Assembly: GCA_028023455.1 (NCBI GenBank)
Contig: JAQFVV010000001.1
Location: 25,841,401 to 25,905,400, forward strand
Reading direction: 5' to 3'
Source of the DNA: Epiperipatus broadwayi
Taxonomy: Eukaryota > Onychophora > Udeonychophora > Euonychophora > Peripatidae
DNA length: 64,000 nucleotides
Shown: piece by piece, positions 1 to 11,445 of the stretch
Layout: the number at the start of each line of letters is the position of its first letter
How positions within the stretch are numbered: position 1 is the first letter of the stretch
Notes under the pieces: generated by a model
Seen by the model: the letters and a program-made list of their open reading frames with translations, nothing else
Databases searched by the model: none
Told to the model about the DNA's origin: nothing
Position numbers and translations under genes: made by a program

Positions 1-752
1 GTAAAATGGTACAAAAGAGTTAATAACAATGTAAGGAAATATAATTGAGAATCAAAAATGATAGTTATAGACGAGATTTAAATTCTCAAGAGTATAAAAC
101 ATCTTGGTATTAAAAATAATTGTTTCTGTAATAAGATGAAAAGTTAAAACTATTATTAAAAGCATCAACCATACTTATGGTTTCAGGTTTGATTCTGATA
201 TGGGAAATTCGAATTTTTTTTCATGTTTTAATCAGGCTTAAGATTTTATCCAATCCATTTATCTATTCAATATTGGTTGATAAATGAGAATCTAGCAATT
301 CTTAACTAGGAAATAAACAATGATAGGTAAGCAATCAAATTTTTATCAATTGATAATTGAAAAACCTGTCGAAAATGTTATTTGTTAATTGAATCTATCA
401 CAGGTTAATGGAGAAGTTTTGTTCCTCAATAGATTTTTCAAAGCTGTTTTCTAAATATAACCAATCTTTTTCTGATAGTGAATAAGATTATAACATTAAT
501 GTTTTATATACAACTTAACAATTAAATTTAAGTGTAAATAAATAGATTCAATCATCACTAAATCTCATAAGCATAAATGCTTTGAATTATCTAATTTACT
601 ATAAATATTAAATAGTATAGGAAATAAGCCTAAAATAAACTTCATTTACATTATATTGGAAAACGTGTTATGAGATTTATTGATAATCTAGATTTTTTAA
701 TGCATTTTGTTAATATCTATTTATATTTAAAAATTATGTTATTTATTTTAAG
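1..752. other. intron upstream of first visible exon
   Basis: AT-rich sequence without a usable reading frame or recognisable element. It ends in the splice acceptor of the exon at 753 (pyrimidine-poor tract, then AG at 751-752). I infer it is the 3' part of an intron, because the next exon starts in mid-codon. Confidence 0.6.
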
Positions 753-903
753 CTGGAAAACCTCCGTCAGATGAAATAAAATATCAAGCCAAAATTGCGG
801 GTATAAATAGTACTATGTACTATGTTTTTGCAGTATTCAGCATCCTTGGTATCCTGTTTTCTTCCATTTGTCTTATTTTTAATATTAGTTATATGAATCA
901 TAA
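753..903 (+). CDS. GABBR2: GABA-B receptor subunit (GABBR2/type 3-like), exon with linker and TM1
   Basis: This exon encodes the linker and first membrane helix of a metabotropic GABA-B receptor, a class C GPCR that works at the plasma membrane as a heterodimer. The frame opens with two bases of a split codon and then reads GKPPSDEIKYQ, a stretch of mixed residues, and a hydrophobic segment with core FAVFSILGILFSSICLIF, ending SYMNH. The GKPP-type linker and a TM1 followed by a short FNI-type turn are typical of GABA-B subunits. The donor is GT at 904. The exon ends after two bases of a Lys codon, which the first base of the exon at 15988 completes, giving NHKFIKMSSP across the junction. The Venus flytrap domain should lie upstream of the window. 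Subunit assignment (GABBR2 versus insect type 3) is inference. Confidence 0.88.
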
Positions 904-2614
904 GTAAATATCTTTTTTTATTATTATTTAATACATAATATACATTTTAGTGCACTTTGATTTCACTTTATAATAATTTTATATTTAGTTATTAATAATA
1001 TATGTGTGTAAAAATAATGATATAATACATATTTTTGCATATTATTTCATGACAAAACTGTATATTGTTAAAATATCAACAAGATTTAATGATAAGAAAC
1101 CAAACATCAGCAGCCAAGTAATAATTAGCAGTAGGCTATAATAATTAGCCATAATTAAGGATAATATTTTCATGCAATATACTAATCTAGATCCTACTCA
1201 AACTTGTCTTAAAATGTATATACATATTGATTCTCAAATTATTAAAGTGTTAATAATGCTTATTTACAATGTAAACTTATGTGATTGAAAATGGAAAAAT
1301 AATATATATCAAAATTTATCCTCATAATTTTAGTAATAATTATTTTACAATCTGTTCCAATGACCTAATAAGATAGCTTAACATTTTTATTATTTTATTA
1401 ATCAATTATTAAAAGCAAAAAAAATAATTGTAAATATGAAAACTTTTAATTCATTTACATTATGCAATGCAATTTTTGTTGTTTATTACAGTTAGCTTTA
1501 ACAAACTTACAATATTTAGAATTGTCTATCACTAACTGATATGCTTGGTTTACTTATTATAAGTACCAAACTACTTTTTCATTTTTCATTCTTTTTGTTT
1601 TTTTATCCTGATTCCGTCATTGTTAATTATCAATAAATAAATAAATTTGTTTCATTTATCTTTGAAACTATGGACATTTATGTTTGATTTGTTCTTACCA
1701 TATGTATTGCTCTTATCATGAATTCTTTTCACTATTCTTAATAGATTTTCTCTGTAAATATTTTATATCCAAAAAAACTGATCAACTCATCCCTTTAAAT
1801 TTGTTTTTTAAAATTGTTAGGAACATTTTTACATTTCTATCTTATTTTTTATTACCAATTAATAATTACTGTACATTTAAATAGGAAACTATTTAGCACA
1901 ATTAAGATCTTATATTCAAAAGTCTGACGACATCTTGCTGCTTTTCTGAAGAAAAAAAGTTCAATCTTAGGCAATAAATAACTATCTGTAACTTCTAGTT
2001 CATGCTCTGTATTTCTTACTTTTTTCCTTATATTTTTTTCTTTCTTTGCCATCTGTTTGCCAGATTTCTTTTCCTGTTTTTTTCTGACTCTTTCTTTTTA
2101 ATCCATGACTTTTTTCTCTTTATCCCCCCCCCCCCAACATAACTTCTGTTCTCTCTCTCTTTCTTAGTTGATGTCAAAAGTCTAGTAGAATAATAATGTT
2201 GAGTTTATACCCTATCTCAAAGACATTAAAATTATATTCATTGAATATAAATATATAAAACTAGTAATCCAAAATTATAAACATATATTTTATTAGTTTT
2301 GGTACATAATTTTTTAATTTAAAAATTGTGCACGTTCAAATTTTCTTCAGAGATTGATAATTGCAAATAAACAATACTTTCAGTTTTAACTTTTATATGT
2401 AAACTTTAAAACGGTTACTCTGAAACATATTAATTCATATTGTCATTTTCTTTTTCCTCTTTTGAGTAAGTTCATAATTTTCTATTTGTGGAAGAATTTA
2501 GTTTTGTAATAAAAAATACAACAATATTAATAATAAAAATTAAAAAATAATTTAAATGTATCATTGCTGAATGGAGAACAATTTAGTTGTTTATATATAT
2601 ATATTGGACTAGTT
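904..2614. other. intron 1, left part, no gene seen
   Basis: AT-rich intron sequence with only short chance frames, a run of C at about 2126-2136 and a CT-rich stretch after it. I see no conserved motif on either strand. Confidence 0.6.
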
Positions 2615-3180
2615 TCATCATTTAATATTAAGTATTGAATGTCTTTAGAAAAATTTAACTTTATTTCTATTTTCCAATTACATTCAACTGTTAGTAATAG
2701 CACGCAGGTTAATGTATGATTAACGTTTCAAATTGTATTATTCTCCTCTCTTATTCAGGTCTGACCAATGACTGTATTAGCATGGAAATAGAATGTGGAC
2801 CCATAGATTTTTGAATATTGAATTTTAAGGTAATGCTCTAATCAACTGAGCCATTCTGTCAAAGGCAACAGAAGAAAATTTCATACACTTATCTATGAGT
2901 TTTCTCCTGATTTCTTCACTTTTTCTTATACATTATGTAAACTAGGTTGATTTATGGGATTATTCATCATTGTCATGTGAGCAGCCTTTTTTCTTCTTTG
3001 TAATTTTTCCTCACTATCCAATACTTTTGTATTTTCCCAACTGAACATATGTTTGTTGGTACATACATGGTCTACTACCTTATACACTCCTGTTTTCTCT
3101 CTTCTAATCATCAGTTTGTGCTTTTACAACCACTTTTCAATGGAGCAACTGGTATTTTATAGATACAGTTTTTGCTTTTC
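2615..3180 (-). mobile_element. Penelope-like element, inverted 3' end (GIY-YIG C-terminus and tail)
   Basis: This is the reverse-strand partner of the PLE 3' end at 5130-5770. The minus frame at 2926-3111 (MIRREKTGVYKVVDHVCTNK...) matches the frame after the GIY-YIG motif of the + element (MIQREKTDIYKVANNIFTNK). Below it follow the same tRNA-like segment and the same tail ending near 2620. Relative to the + copy, part of the GIY-YIG motif region is deleted near 3120-3150. Only the last 0.5 kb is present, so this arm is 5' truncated. It faces the + element tail-outward, a paired arrangement known for Penelope-like elements. Confidence 0.8.
2784..2871 (-). repeat. tRNA-like segment in PLE tail
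   Basis: On the minus strand it reads AATGGCTCAGTTGATTAGAG, a good pol III A-box. A decayed B-box follows about 50 bases later. It mirrors the copy at 5517-5601 and cannot fold into a full cloverleaf, so it is a tRNA relic, not a tRNA gene. Confidence 0.55.
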
Positions 3181-5770
3181 TGCATTTCATGTTTAGGCTT
3201 TGTAGAACTGGACAAATTAAAAAACATGAACTTTTTTATGTAAATCTGAAGGGATAAATTTTAAGGGTTTGCAACTGAAACTTCTAATTCACTTCCAGAG
3301 ATCTGGAAAAATTACTCAGAGAGCAATTGAAGTTCTGTTAAGAGAAAGAATAAATGCTCAAAGGTTTTGTGAGTATCAAACCACACAATCCATTAATAAT
3401 GTAGAATATTTTTTTAATAATAAACTTACTAATGAAGACTTTACAAGAGTTTTTCAAACAGTAAAAAAATCATATTCTACATTACAAGGAAAAATAAAAG
3501 AATGCCAAAAAACTTGCAAACATACATGGGCATATCAAAAGTCTTAATGTACAAAGTAGTGTAATAGCTCCAACTGTTAAAAATCTTAATTCTAAACATC
3601 TAACAGATTTTGAAATTTCTGTTCTTGGAAAAAAGATTAAACTTTGACATTACACCAACTAATCTCACTTTATTTGATATAATGGCATTCACTGAAGAAG
3701 TTACTCCAAATTGCCTTTAGAAGAAGCAGCAGCATTATGCTGGAAAGAGGTGACAAAAATTGAAGCCAAGCATATCCTATGATGAGAGGAAAGTGATTAA
3801 GTCTTTCAAAGTTGATAAATCTATAATCATTTTCCCTGAAGACAAAGGCAATACAATAGTTGTAATGAATACAAGTGATTGTGAAACAAAATACAAGAAC
3901 TTCTCACATCAACACAATACAGAAAAATGGCAAAAAATCTTATACAAAGTAAAGATACAAAATTGCAAGCATTACTCAAAAAACATTGCAGGTACTTCAG
4001 GGATTCAGAAAAAGTAAACTAACATTATATTTCCAAACAATTCTTTATGATCTACCTAAAATCCATAAAAATCATGTTCCATTAAGACCTATTATTAGTT
4101 CTAGAAATTTACCTTGCCAAAATTTGTCAAGATTGCTTCTCAAAGTTCTTAGTTTTTTGGCATACAAAAACCTGTTCTTCATTAAGGACTCTAAACACTT
4201 TGCAGAATTAATCAAAAACTTGAATATTGAATGAACTGACATACTAGTAATATTTGATGTGGAAAGTTTATTCACAAATGTATCATGTGAAAAAGCATTG
4301 TCTATTGTAAGAAAATAATTAAACAGTAATAATAACTTACAAACTAAAACAGCTCTTCCTCTATTGATAGTATAATAAAACTATTATCATTCTGCATAAC
4401 AAAAACTTACTTTCAATACAACACAGAATTTTTAATAAAATCAAGAATGGCCATAGGTTCACTATTGTCACCCATGATTAACAATATTTACTTGGAAGAA
4501 CTTGAAAGCACAGATATAAAGAGTACTCCATATCCATCTAAATTTGACTTTGTTATGTTGATGCTACATTTGTTGTTTGGCCACATGGTGGAGCACTACT
4601 ACAAACTTTCTGGAAACATGTCAGCAACATACCTCCTTCAATTAAATTTACAATAGAATCAAAACAAAAACAAAAACTTGGCATTTCTTAAATGTTCTTG
4701 TGACAAAACCTCCACATGGCACAATCAAACTACAGTTTACAGAAAACCCACACATATAGGAAAATACTTTTGTACACACCTCCTTTCACCCCTGAAACAC
4801 AGAATTTGGAAGTTATATTATCTCTATGGTACAAAGTAAACGATGTTTGTTCAGAAACCCATGATTTGGAAAAAAGAAAAAACCTATATAAATCAAACTC
4901 TTATAAAAAATGGTTACTCATTAGTTGACATTAAGAAATCCTTAAATCAACAACAAAAAAAAACCATCAAAGAAAAAAATATTAGTACTGTAGGGTATCC
5001 TTGCACATCAAATATAATAGACAAATTAAGAAAAATCTGAAATCAGTAAAACAACAGAACAGCTTTCCAGAACCATACCACACTATGAGTAATTCTAACA
5101 TCTACAAAGACTAAACTTAAAATACTGAAAAGCAAAAACTGCCTCTATGACATACCCATGTGAATGTAGAAGAATGTATATTAATGAAACTGATCTCTCC
5201 ATTGAAAAGTAATTGCAAGAACACAAATTGATGATTCAAAGAGAGAAAACAGATATTTATAAGGTAGCAAACAATATATTTACCAATAAAACATATGTTT
5301 AACTGGGAAAATACAAAAGTTTTGGGTATAGAGAAAAAGGTACAAAGAGTAAAATTTAAAGAAGCTGCTTTCATGACATTGGTGAATAACTCCATAAGTC
5401 AATCTAGTGTAACTATACATAATATATGGAACTAATCAACTTCACTCTTAAAAATGGAGCAATCAATAGGACACTCATACATAAGTTTATAAAATTTCTA
5501 CTGACCACTGCCTTTGGCAAGATGGCTCAGTTGGTTAGAGCATTAACTTAAAATTCTATGTTCAAGAATCTAAGGGTGCAGATTTGATTCCCATTCTAAT
5601 CACTAGTCAAACCAGCAATATCTGAAGAAGAAAGGAGAATAATATCACTTGAAAGGTTGGAAATAAACTAACCTATGTGCTATTACTAACAGTTGAATGT
5701 AATTGGAATATTAAAATAAAGTTATTTTTTTCTAAAGACATTCAATACTTAATATTAGATAATGGAAAAT
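3181..5770 (+). mobile_element. Penelope-like retroelement, degenerate, RT plus GIY-YIG
   Basis: A PLE copies itself with a reverse transcriptase (RT) related to telomerase, fused to a GIY-YIG endonuclease. Pieces seen in order: an N-terminal region at 3269-3547; SIIIFPEDKGNTIVVMN at about 3820, the ADKG-type PLE motif; LYDLPKIHKNHVPLRPIIS at about 4048, the diagnostic LPKIHK motif; ILVIFDVESLFTNV at about 4240, RT motif A; AIGSLLSPMINNIYLEELE at 4450; YRKPTHIGKY at about 4740; and CECRRMYINETD at about 5155, the GIY-YIG module. Stops and frameshifts break it into at least six frames, so it is dead. The coding part ends near 5430, followed by the tRNA-like segment and a tail ending near 5770 that recurs inverted at 2615. 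Confidence 0.85.
5517..5601 (+). repeat. tRNA-like segment in PLE tail
   Basis: GATGGCTCAGTTGGTTAGAG matches a pol III A-box. GATTTGATTCCC about 45 bases on resembles a B-box. It lies 85 bases after the end of the PLE reading frame and is repeated in the inverted arm, so it belongs to this PLE family's tail. A complete acceptor stem is not visible. Confidence 0.6.
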
Positions 5771-7249
5771 ACTACCATCATTACAAACCTTCAGAAAAAC
5801 ACAAAGAACAGTTTAGTTCTTGATTATCAATATTTTGATCAGTTTTATCATGTATATCAAGAAACAAGTTGGTTAATCGATTGATAAATTTTATATTGGA
5901 AAAATTACATTAAATAAATATTTTCTAAACTGTTGTGCCACACTTTGATGGCTTGTTTTGAATACCATGATATAAAAATTAAGAAAGAGCTAATTATATT
6001 AGATCAGTGTATTTTCATGAGTTTTGATAGTATATTAAAACCTCATTATAAGCCTTTATAATAACATCTGTTAATATCATTAATATTATAGCAACAATAA
6101 AAAATAATAAAACACATTGCTTGATGTATCTCCACAATTATTCAAATTAATCTGTTTTCAATATTTATGCTTTGGTGCATTGAGATCTATTAAATAATTT
6201 TAATTTCTCAACCATAAACATTATCATTTTTTAAATCATCAAAAGATTTAAACACTTAAATATTATGGATACAAATTGTGATTCTAGATGGTGCTGTTTT
6301 TTTTTCAATAACATTTTTTTAATAAGTCATTTCTAATTTTAATTTGATACTTCTATTAAAGGTAGGAAGATCATTAAAAACATGAACAACTATTTTGAAT
6401 TTACATCTCTTTTTAAATCTTAAAAAGTATTTGATATATCAATAGGGCAGAGCAATTAAAAGATGTAATCTCTCATTATATGATTACTTTTCATATTTTC
6501 ATAAATTTTGACGAGTGCTTTAAACTTTTTGCATTTTATCTATTAAAATAAATAATCTAATTTGAAAATTTCTATTCTCTATAAATTTTAAAATGTAATA
6601 AATCAGTAAACCTTGTGGATAACCTGATTATACTACTTGTTTACAATTACTGCATTTTTTGGAGTGATTACCTAATTATTAAACCAAATCACATTCTTCA
6701 TATCATTTCAGATAAATCTAATGACATTTCACATTAAAATCACTATATTTGTGAAACGTCATATATTTTTATTTAGCATATTGTTATATTTCTTCTTAAG
6801 ATAATCCTGTTCATCTGCAAGTTATTGAAGTTAACATAGATTATTAAAAGCACTTTTTTCACATACTATAACATGATCAGCTTTATTTTTTGTACTGTAG
6901 AATGATGAATACAAAAGTCAAAGATTCTAGAAGTGATTTTCTGTCAAGAAAAATAAAAAAAATATTCATTTTAATTAATTAAAATTTTCAACTATTTGCA
7001 AAACTATTGATCATATGATTTTTTAAAAATAGATGTGTAATAAAGCTTTCTATAAAATAAAATAAAATCACAACAAAATAAACACAATTATCTGGAGAAA
7101 AAATAATATTTTTGACTCTAATTATTGGTTCAGGAAAAATCAAAAGTCATTAGCTTAAAGAATTCAAAAAGTATTTGAAAAACGAAAATATAACAGTATA
7201 AATTTATAAAATATAATGATAATGTTTAGAAAACAATAATTTTTACTTC
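5771..7249. other. intron 1, no gene seen
   Basis: AT-rich sequence without a reading frame worth naming. I see no repeat pairing with other parts of the window here. Confidence 0.5.
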
Positions 7250-8160
7250 TTTGTCTGTTGGTTGGATATTTTATTTATTTTATATGTTTTTCATTTTCAA
7301 AGTATATTTTTCTTGTAACATATTTTCTCACTTTCTTTATGCCATTTTTCATAAGCTTTAGAAAGCATTTATAGTTTTCAAATGACAGAACTTAAATAAA
7401 TCCCCTTTGTAAGCTTTCCTATATAAAATCCTCAGTTCAATCTTATGGCTTTCATCAATGAGAACTTTTGAATCTTGGAATAATGTGACTGGATCATTAG
7501 GATCTAATGCACTTTTCCTCTCACTTTTATTAATTACCTCTATGTTTTACTATCAAACTATTAACCCAAACTGAAAAGCACATCTAAGCCAACTTGCTTG
7601 TATAGTCATATAAAAGTGAATATAGTTCAGTTTTTATATACTATAGTGTTCTTAGTTTTTTAATAACTAAAGTTATCTCCTATTATCTGGCCAAAATTTG
7701 GTATATACCAGAAAAATATCACTTGACTTATTGCATGACTTGAGCTTATATATTGCTGTTTTAGTAATATACTTTTTCAACTTCTTTATACCATTTACCA
7801 TAAGTCAAAAGTTAAAGATGGCTTTAATTATTAAAAAATTAAGGATATCATAATATATTGGAACTGAATTGGATTCAGTTCTATATGATTATACAAGCAA
7901 GTTAACAGTTGCACTGTTCCAGGATTCAAAGCTCCTCAGTAATGAAAATCATGAACTTAAAACTAGTCTGGGGATTTTGAATAGGAAACCACACATTAGA
8001 AATTTATTAAGCACTGTCTGGCAACTATTATTGCTTTCTAAGCTTGCTGTAAATGACATAAAGAAAGTGAAAAAGTATGTTACTAAAGCACCAATATATG
8101 AGCTGAAGTCATATGTTAGGTCATGTGATATTTTATTGATGTATATTTTACTTGTGTATA
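7250..8160. repeat. unrecognised ~320-bp repeat, tandem then inverted
   Basis: The minus strand from 7830 down to 7250 carries about 1.7 copies in tandem. The + strand from about 7816 to 8160 carries one copy in opposite orientation, meeting near 7820. Shared marks are ATGACTATACAAGCAAGTTG-type sequence, a block translating as VALFQDSKLLSNENHE on + (7895-7945) and VTLFQDSKVLIDESHK on - (near 7480), and a block translating as IKKVKKYVTKA on + (8060) with diverged copies near 7770 and 7340. A 99-codon frame runs through the + copy (7869-8168). I do not recognise the family. The replacement pattern in the FQDSK block hints at coding descent but is not proof. Confidence 0.6.
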
Positions 8161-8859
8161 ATGTTTAATTTTTGTTTTGCTAATAATTAAGATTATATAA
8201 AATTCTAACTTATTTTTTATAATGATGCTTATTTGTTAAATATTCCAATTAAAATAATTATAAATGAAATCTATAAAAACGCTAAGCAATAAACAAGTAA
8301 TGGATTTGTGCAGGTTTATTACTTTTTTATTTATGATTTTATCGTTTAAAAATTATTTTACATCATCAAATTTAATTATTTATGGTAAAGAAATATTATC
8401 TAAAAATACTTGTTATGGTTAATTAATAAATTAAAATATAGCAAAAAAACAAGTAGATTTTTATACTGGGTTTGTTTTTTAATAGAAGCATAACTAAATC
8501 ATCTGCTAGATATTGTGACAAAAAAAAATTGCTATTCGCTGAAGAAAAATATTTTAAAAAATATTATGTGATGTTTAATTTTTAATTAAGGATAAATAAT
8601 TATTCATAGTCGTAGAGCAATGTGGGTTACACAATGCTCTGTCATGTTTTATTATAAAAAGTACAACGTATTTTTAAAAATTAGCAATGGCAAAATAATT
8701 ACTTATATGCCCTCAAATTTTTTGCAAAAACATCGTGAATAAAATAAAGCAGTTTTAAATATGTATACTAATAGCCAATAACGAATATACATTTTATTGT
8801 AATTAAAATATATACTGAAGTGCATATTAATAATGAATAATATTCTGTAGTGTAATTTT
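8161..8859. other. intron 1, no gene seen
   Basis: AT-rich intron sequence, no frame or repeat recognised. Confidence 0.5.
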
Positions 8860-9060
8860 CCACTACACTATTCTCACTCAAGTTAGAGACTGGTTTCTAT
8901 CCACTTTTAACACCTTGTGAAGGGATGTAATCATAAACATATGACCAAAGACATGTGAACAAGATCTATGATCTCCAAGATGTACATTTCATGCTGAATC
9001 AGCACTTATCAGATGTCCCAGACCACAATCTCTTACACATAACTTTATCAAAAATGTTCA
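8860..9060 (+). repeat. dispersed SINE-like repeat, copy 1
   Basis: The block around 8985-9025 (TTTCATGCTGAATCAGCA, then a GTCCCAGA-type end) recurs at 31556-31595 as TTTCATGCTAAATCAGCA plus GGTCCAGA in the same orientation. The repeat runs straight into the GATA microsatellite, which may have grown from its tail. No pol III promoter is clear. Confidence 0.45.
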
Positions 9061-9380
<320 letters not shown>

Positions 9381-10339
9381 TACTACAGTTTAATCGATAA
9401 GTATCACATGTGCTGCCTTCACAACTTTGACACAAAACACTTAATGAAAGTATATTAATAACTATTATTAGTCATTCCTTAGACTAGAGATTATCCAATA
9501 ATGAATAATATTGTTTGTGCAACATTTTATTTTTACATTAAAAATTTATTACATATTGAATATTTATGTTAAATTATTTTTTTAAAAAAATGTATAATTA
9601 TTTTTAAAAAATTAAGCTTAAAAATAATGGATTGAAATAAAAATTATGAAACCGTAAGTTGAAATGTTTGTATTTTGATAACATTACCCCCCCACACACA
9701 CACACACACACAAATAATAAATAAGTTCTGATATTGCTTTTGGGAGGAAATATTGAGATTATATTTTAGATAAAATAAAATCATAGCAGATATAAAAATA
9801 AAACCACAGGAAAAAAGTTATTTCAATGCATAGCATTGATAAAACTTTACTCCTATGGTAAATTTAAGCATTAAAATAAGCACAAAAAAACTGTTAAAGA
9901 CTTTTTTAAACCAAATTAAAAATCTTTCAAATTATTATTATTATTACTATCATCATCATCATAATTATTATTATCATTATTACAATTAATAATTGTTTAC
10001 ATAAAACACGTGCATCTAATTTATTTTACATTAAGGCTTGTCACTCTAACACATTAAAATCTTCATCTTTGTTTTATTTGCCTAGCATTTATAATCAAGA
10101 TTTTAATAATGAAAATAATTTTGTATTAGATTTTTAAAAATTTGTTACTAATCTTATAAGAAAATATGATATGTAGACATATTCATAATTTGATATTTAT
10201 GCTTGCTTATTTATATTATTGCATATTAATTATGGTGCAATTCTGTAATTGGCTTAATGCTGTAGTTTTGTACGGTAAATAAAATGAATTGAATTATTAT
10301 ATTATCATCATTATTGCTATTATTAGCTTTCAAAAGGAC
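9381..10339. other. intron 1, low-complexity, no gene seen
   Basis: Contains C then (AC)n at about 9687-9712 and an interrupted ATT/ATC tract at about 9931-9990. A short stretch ending AATAAAATGAATTGAATTAT near 10280 looks like a LINE-type tail but has no coding support. Confidence 0.5.
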
Positions 10340-11110
10340 TTTATTGCATATAACAAAAAAAAGGTTACATTAATAATTATTTTACCACATGCAGATAAAT
10401 TGAAATTAACATAAGCAAATTAAAAATTGTAATTTGGGGGAGAGGGGCCAACAAAACAAAGGTTATGCATGTGGTTTACAAATTTGAGTTTACATTTTTC
10501 TACATACACATCCAATTTTATACACTAACAAGGCTCTTAGTTTTTTCTTTTATTAATCTTTTCATGCTATAATTTTGAGCATTGTTGCAATATGAACCTA
10601 GTGACTGTGTACATCTCTTAGAATACATTTTTTTCATCCCTTAAGTAGAGTAGTTCCATTTTGTTCCAGAATGTATTTGGATGTGAATATTATCAAATGT
10701 AAGGCAGATAAAAACAAAATGTTCTTGAGTTTCACTCTCTCTATAACATAACCAAAATATGTCTTTTGTATTTATGTAATGCCATCTGAATCTATAAAAG
10801 TATAATGTTGGTAGTGCTTCAAGATTTAATTTGAGCAGAAAATCATAATATTTTGGTTCTAATGACTAGAATTTGTATTTTCAAGTTAGTTGTCTATTGT
10901 TAATGTTTAGAATTAGTCTTTTATCATTTAAGGGAGAGCAAATTATCTGGTATATATCCCAATATTTAAATTTATCTTGAGGTGGTGAATAAGAAAAGTT
11001 TGGAATGTTGAGAATTAATGTAAGCAAGACTTTCCAGTATCCATTGACTTGTGGTGGCTCTTCTTTTGGGGTAAACTTGAACACTTTCCTGTATAGGAAT
11101 AAATGAGCAC
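10340..11110 (-). mobile_element. LINE 3' fragment (same family as 25903-29120 and 36300-42607)
   Basis: A minus-strand frame reads EPKYYDFLLKLNLEALPT and then LCYRESETQEHFVFICLTFD. This is the C-terminal cysteine/histidine region that follows the RT in many LINEs. The equivalent of the 26-kb element reads EPMFLDFLVKINLDSLQT and then SETFDHVINDCPAYD, so they are relatives. The upstream frame at 10881-11084 (MFKFTPKEEPPQVNGYWK) belongs to the same coding stretch. The 3' end near 10345 reads GCAATAAAGTCCTTTTGAAA followed by a TAATAATAG tract, matching the tail plan of the other members. It is 5' truncated. Confidence 0.7.
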
Positions 11111-11254
11111 AAGCACAAATGAGATTTAATGTCTTAATTGAATGTTAAAAATATTTATTGAATATAGTTCCAAACCATTTTGTATTAAAGAGCTTGAATA
11201 TATTTTAGTAAAATTATAACAATCTTTTTTCTCCACAGCAACTTTCTACGAAGT

Positions 11255-11332
11255 GAATTTATTGTTATTGTTACTGTTACTGTTATTGATGTTGTGGTTG
11301 TTGTTATTATTGTAGTTGTTGTTGTTGTTATT
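11255..11332. repeat. imperfect TTG/TTA triplet repeat
   Basis: Interrupted ATTGTT, ACTGTT and GTTGTT units about 75 bases long, directly before a reverse-transcriptase-like relic. The minus frame over it (Thr-rich) is repeat translation. Confidence 0.8.
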
Positions 11333-11367
11333 AAAATCATGGCATTATTAATGATTTTAAATTGATA

Positions 11368-11445
11368 AATCATGGAATTCCACAAGGTTCTGTACTTGAA
11401 ATTTTACTTATATTCTATGTAGTTATTTTGATTAATATTTTGTAA
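11368..11445 (+). pseudogene. LINE reverse transcriptase relic
   Basis: A short + frame translates as NHGIPQGSVLEILLIFYV. It resembles the GIPQGSVLGPLLFxxYVND motif of LINE and retroviral-type reverse transcriptases (motif B and beyond). Only about 25 codons are recognisable and no YADD motif follows, so this is a small fragment. The assignment rests on one motif. Confidence 0.45.

Noticed and set aside
5517-5601. Functional tRNA gene
   Set aside because: B-box and acceptor stem are decayed and the same segment occurs in the inverted PLE arm, so it is part of a repeat.
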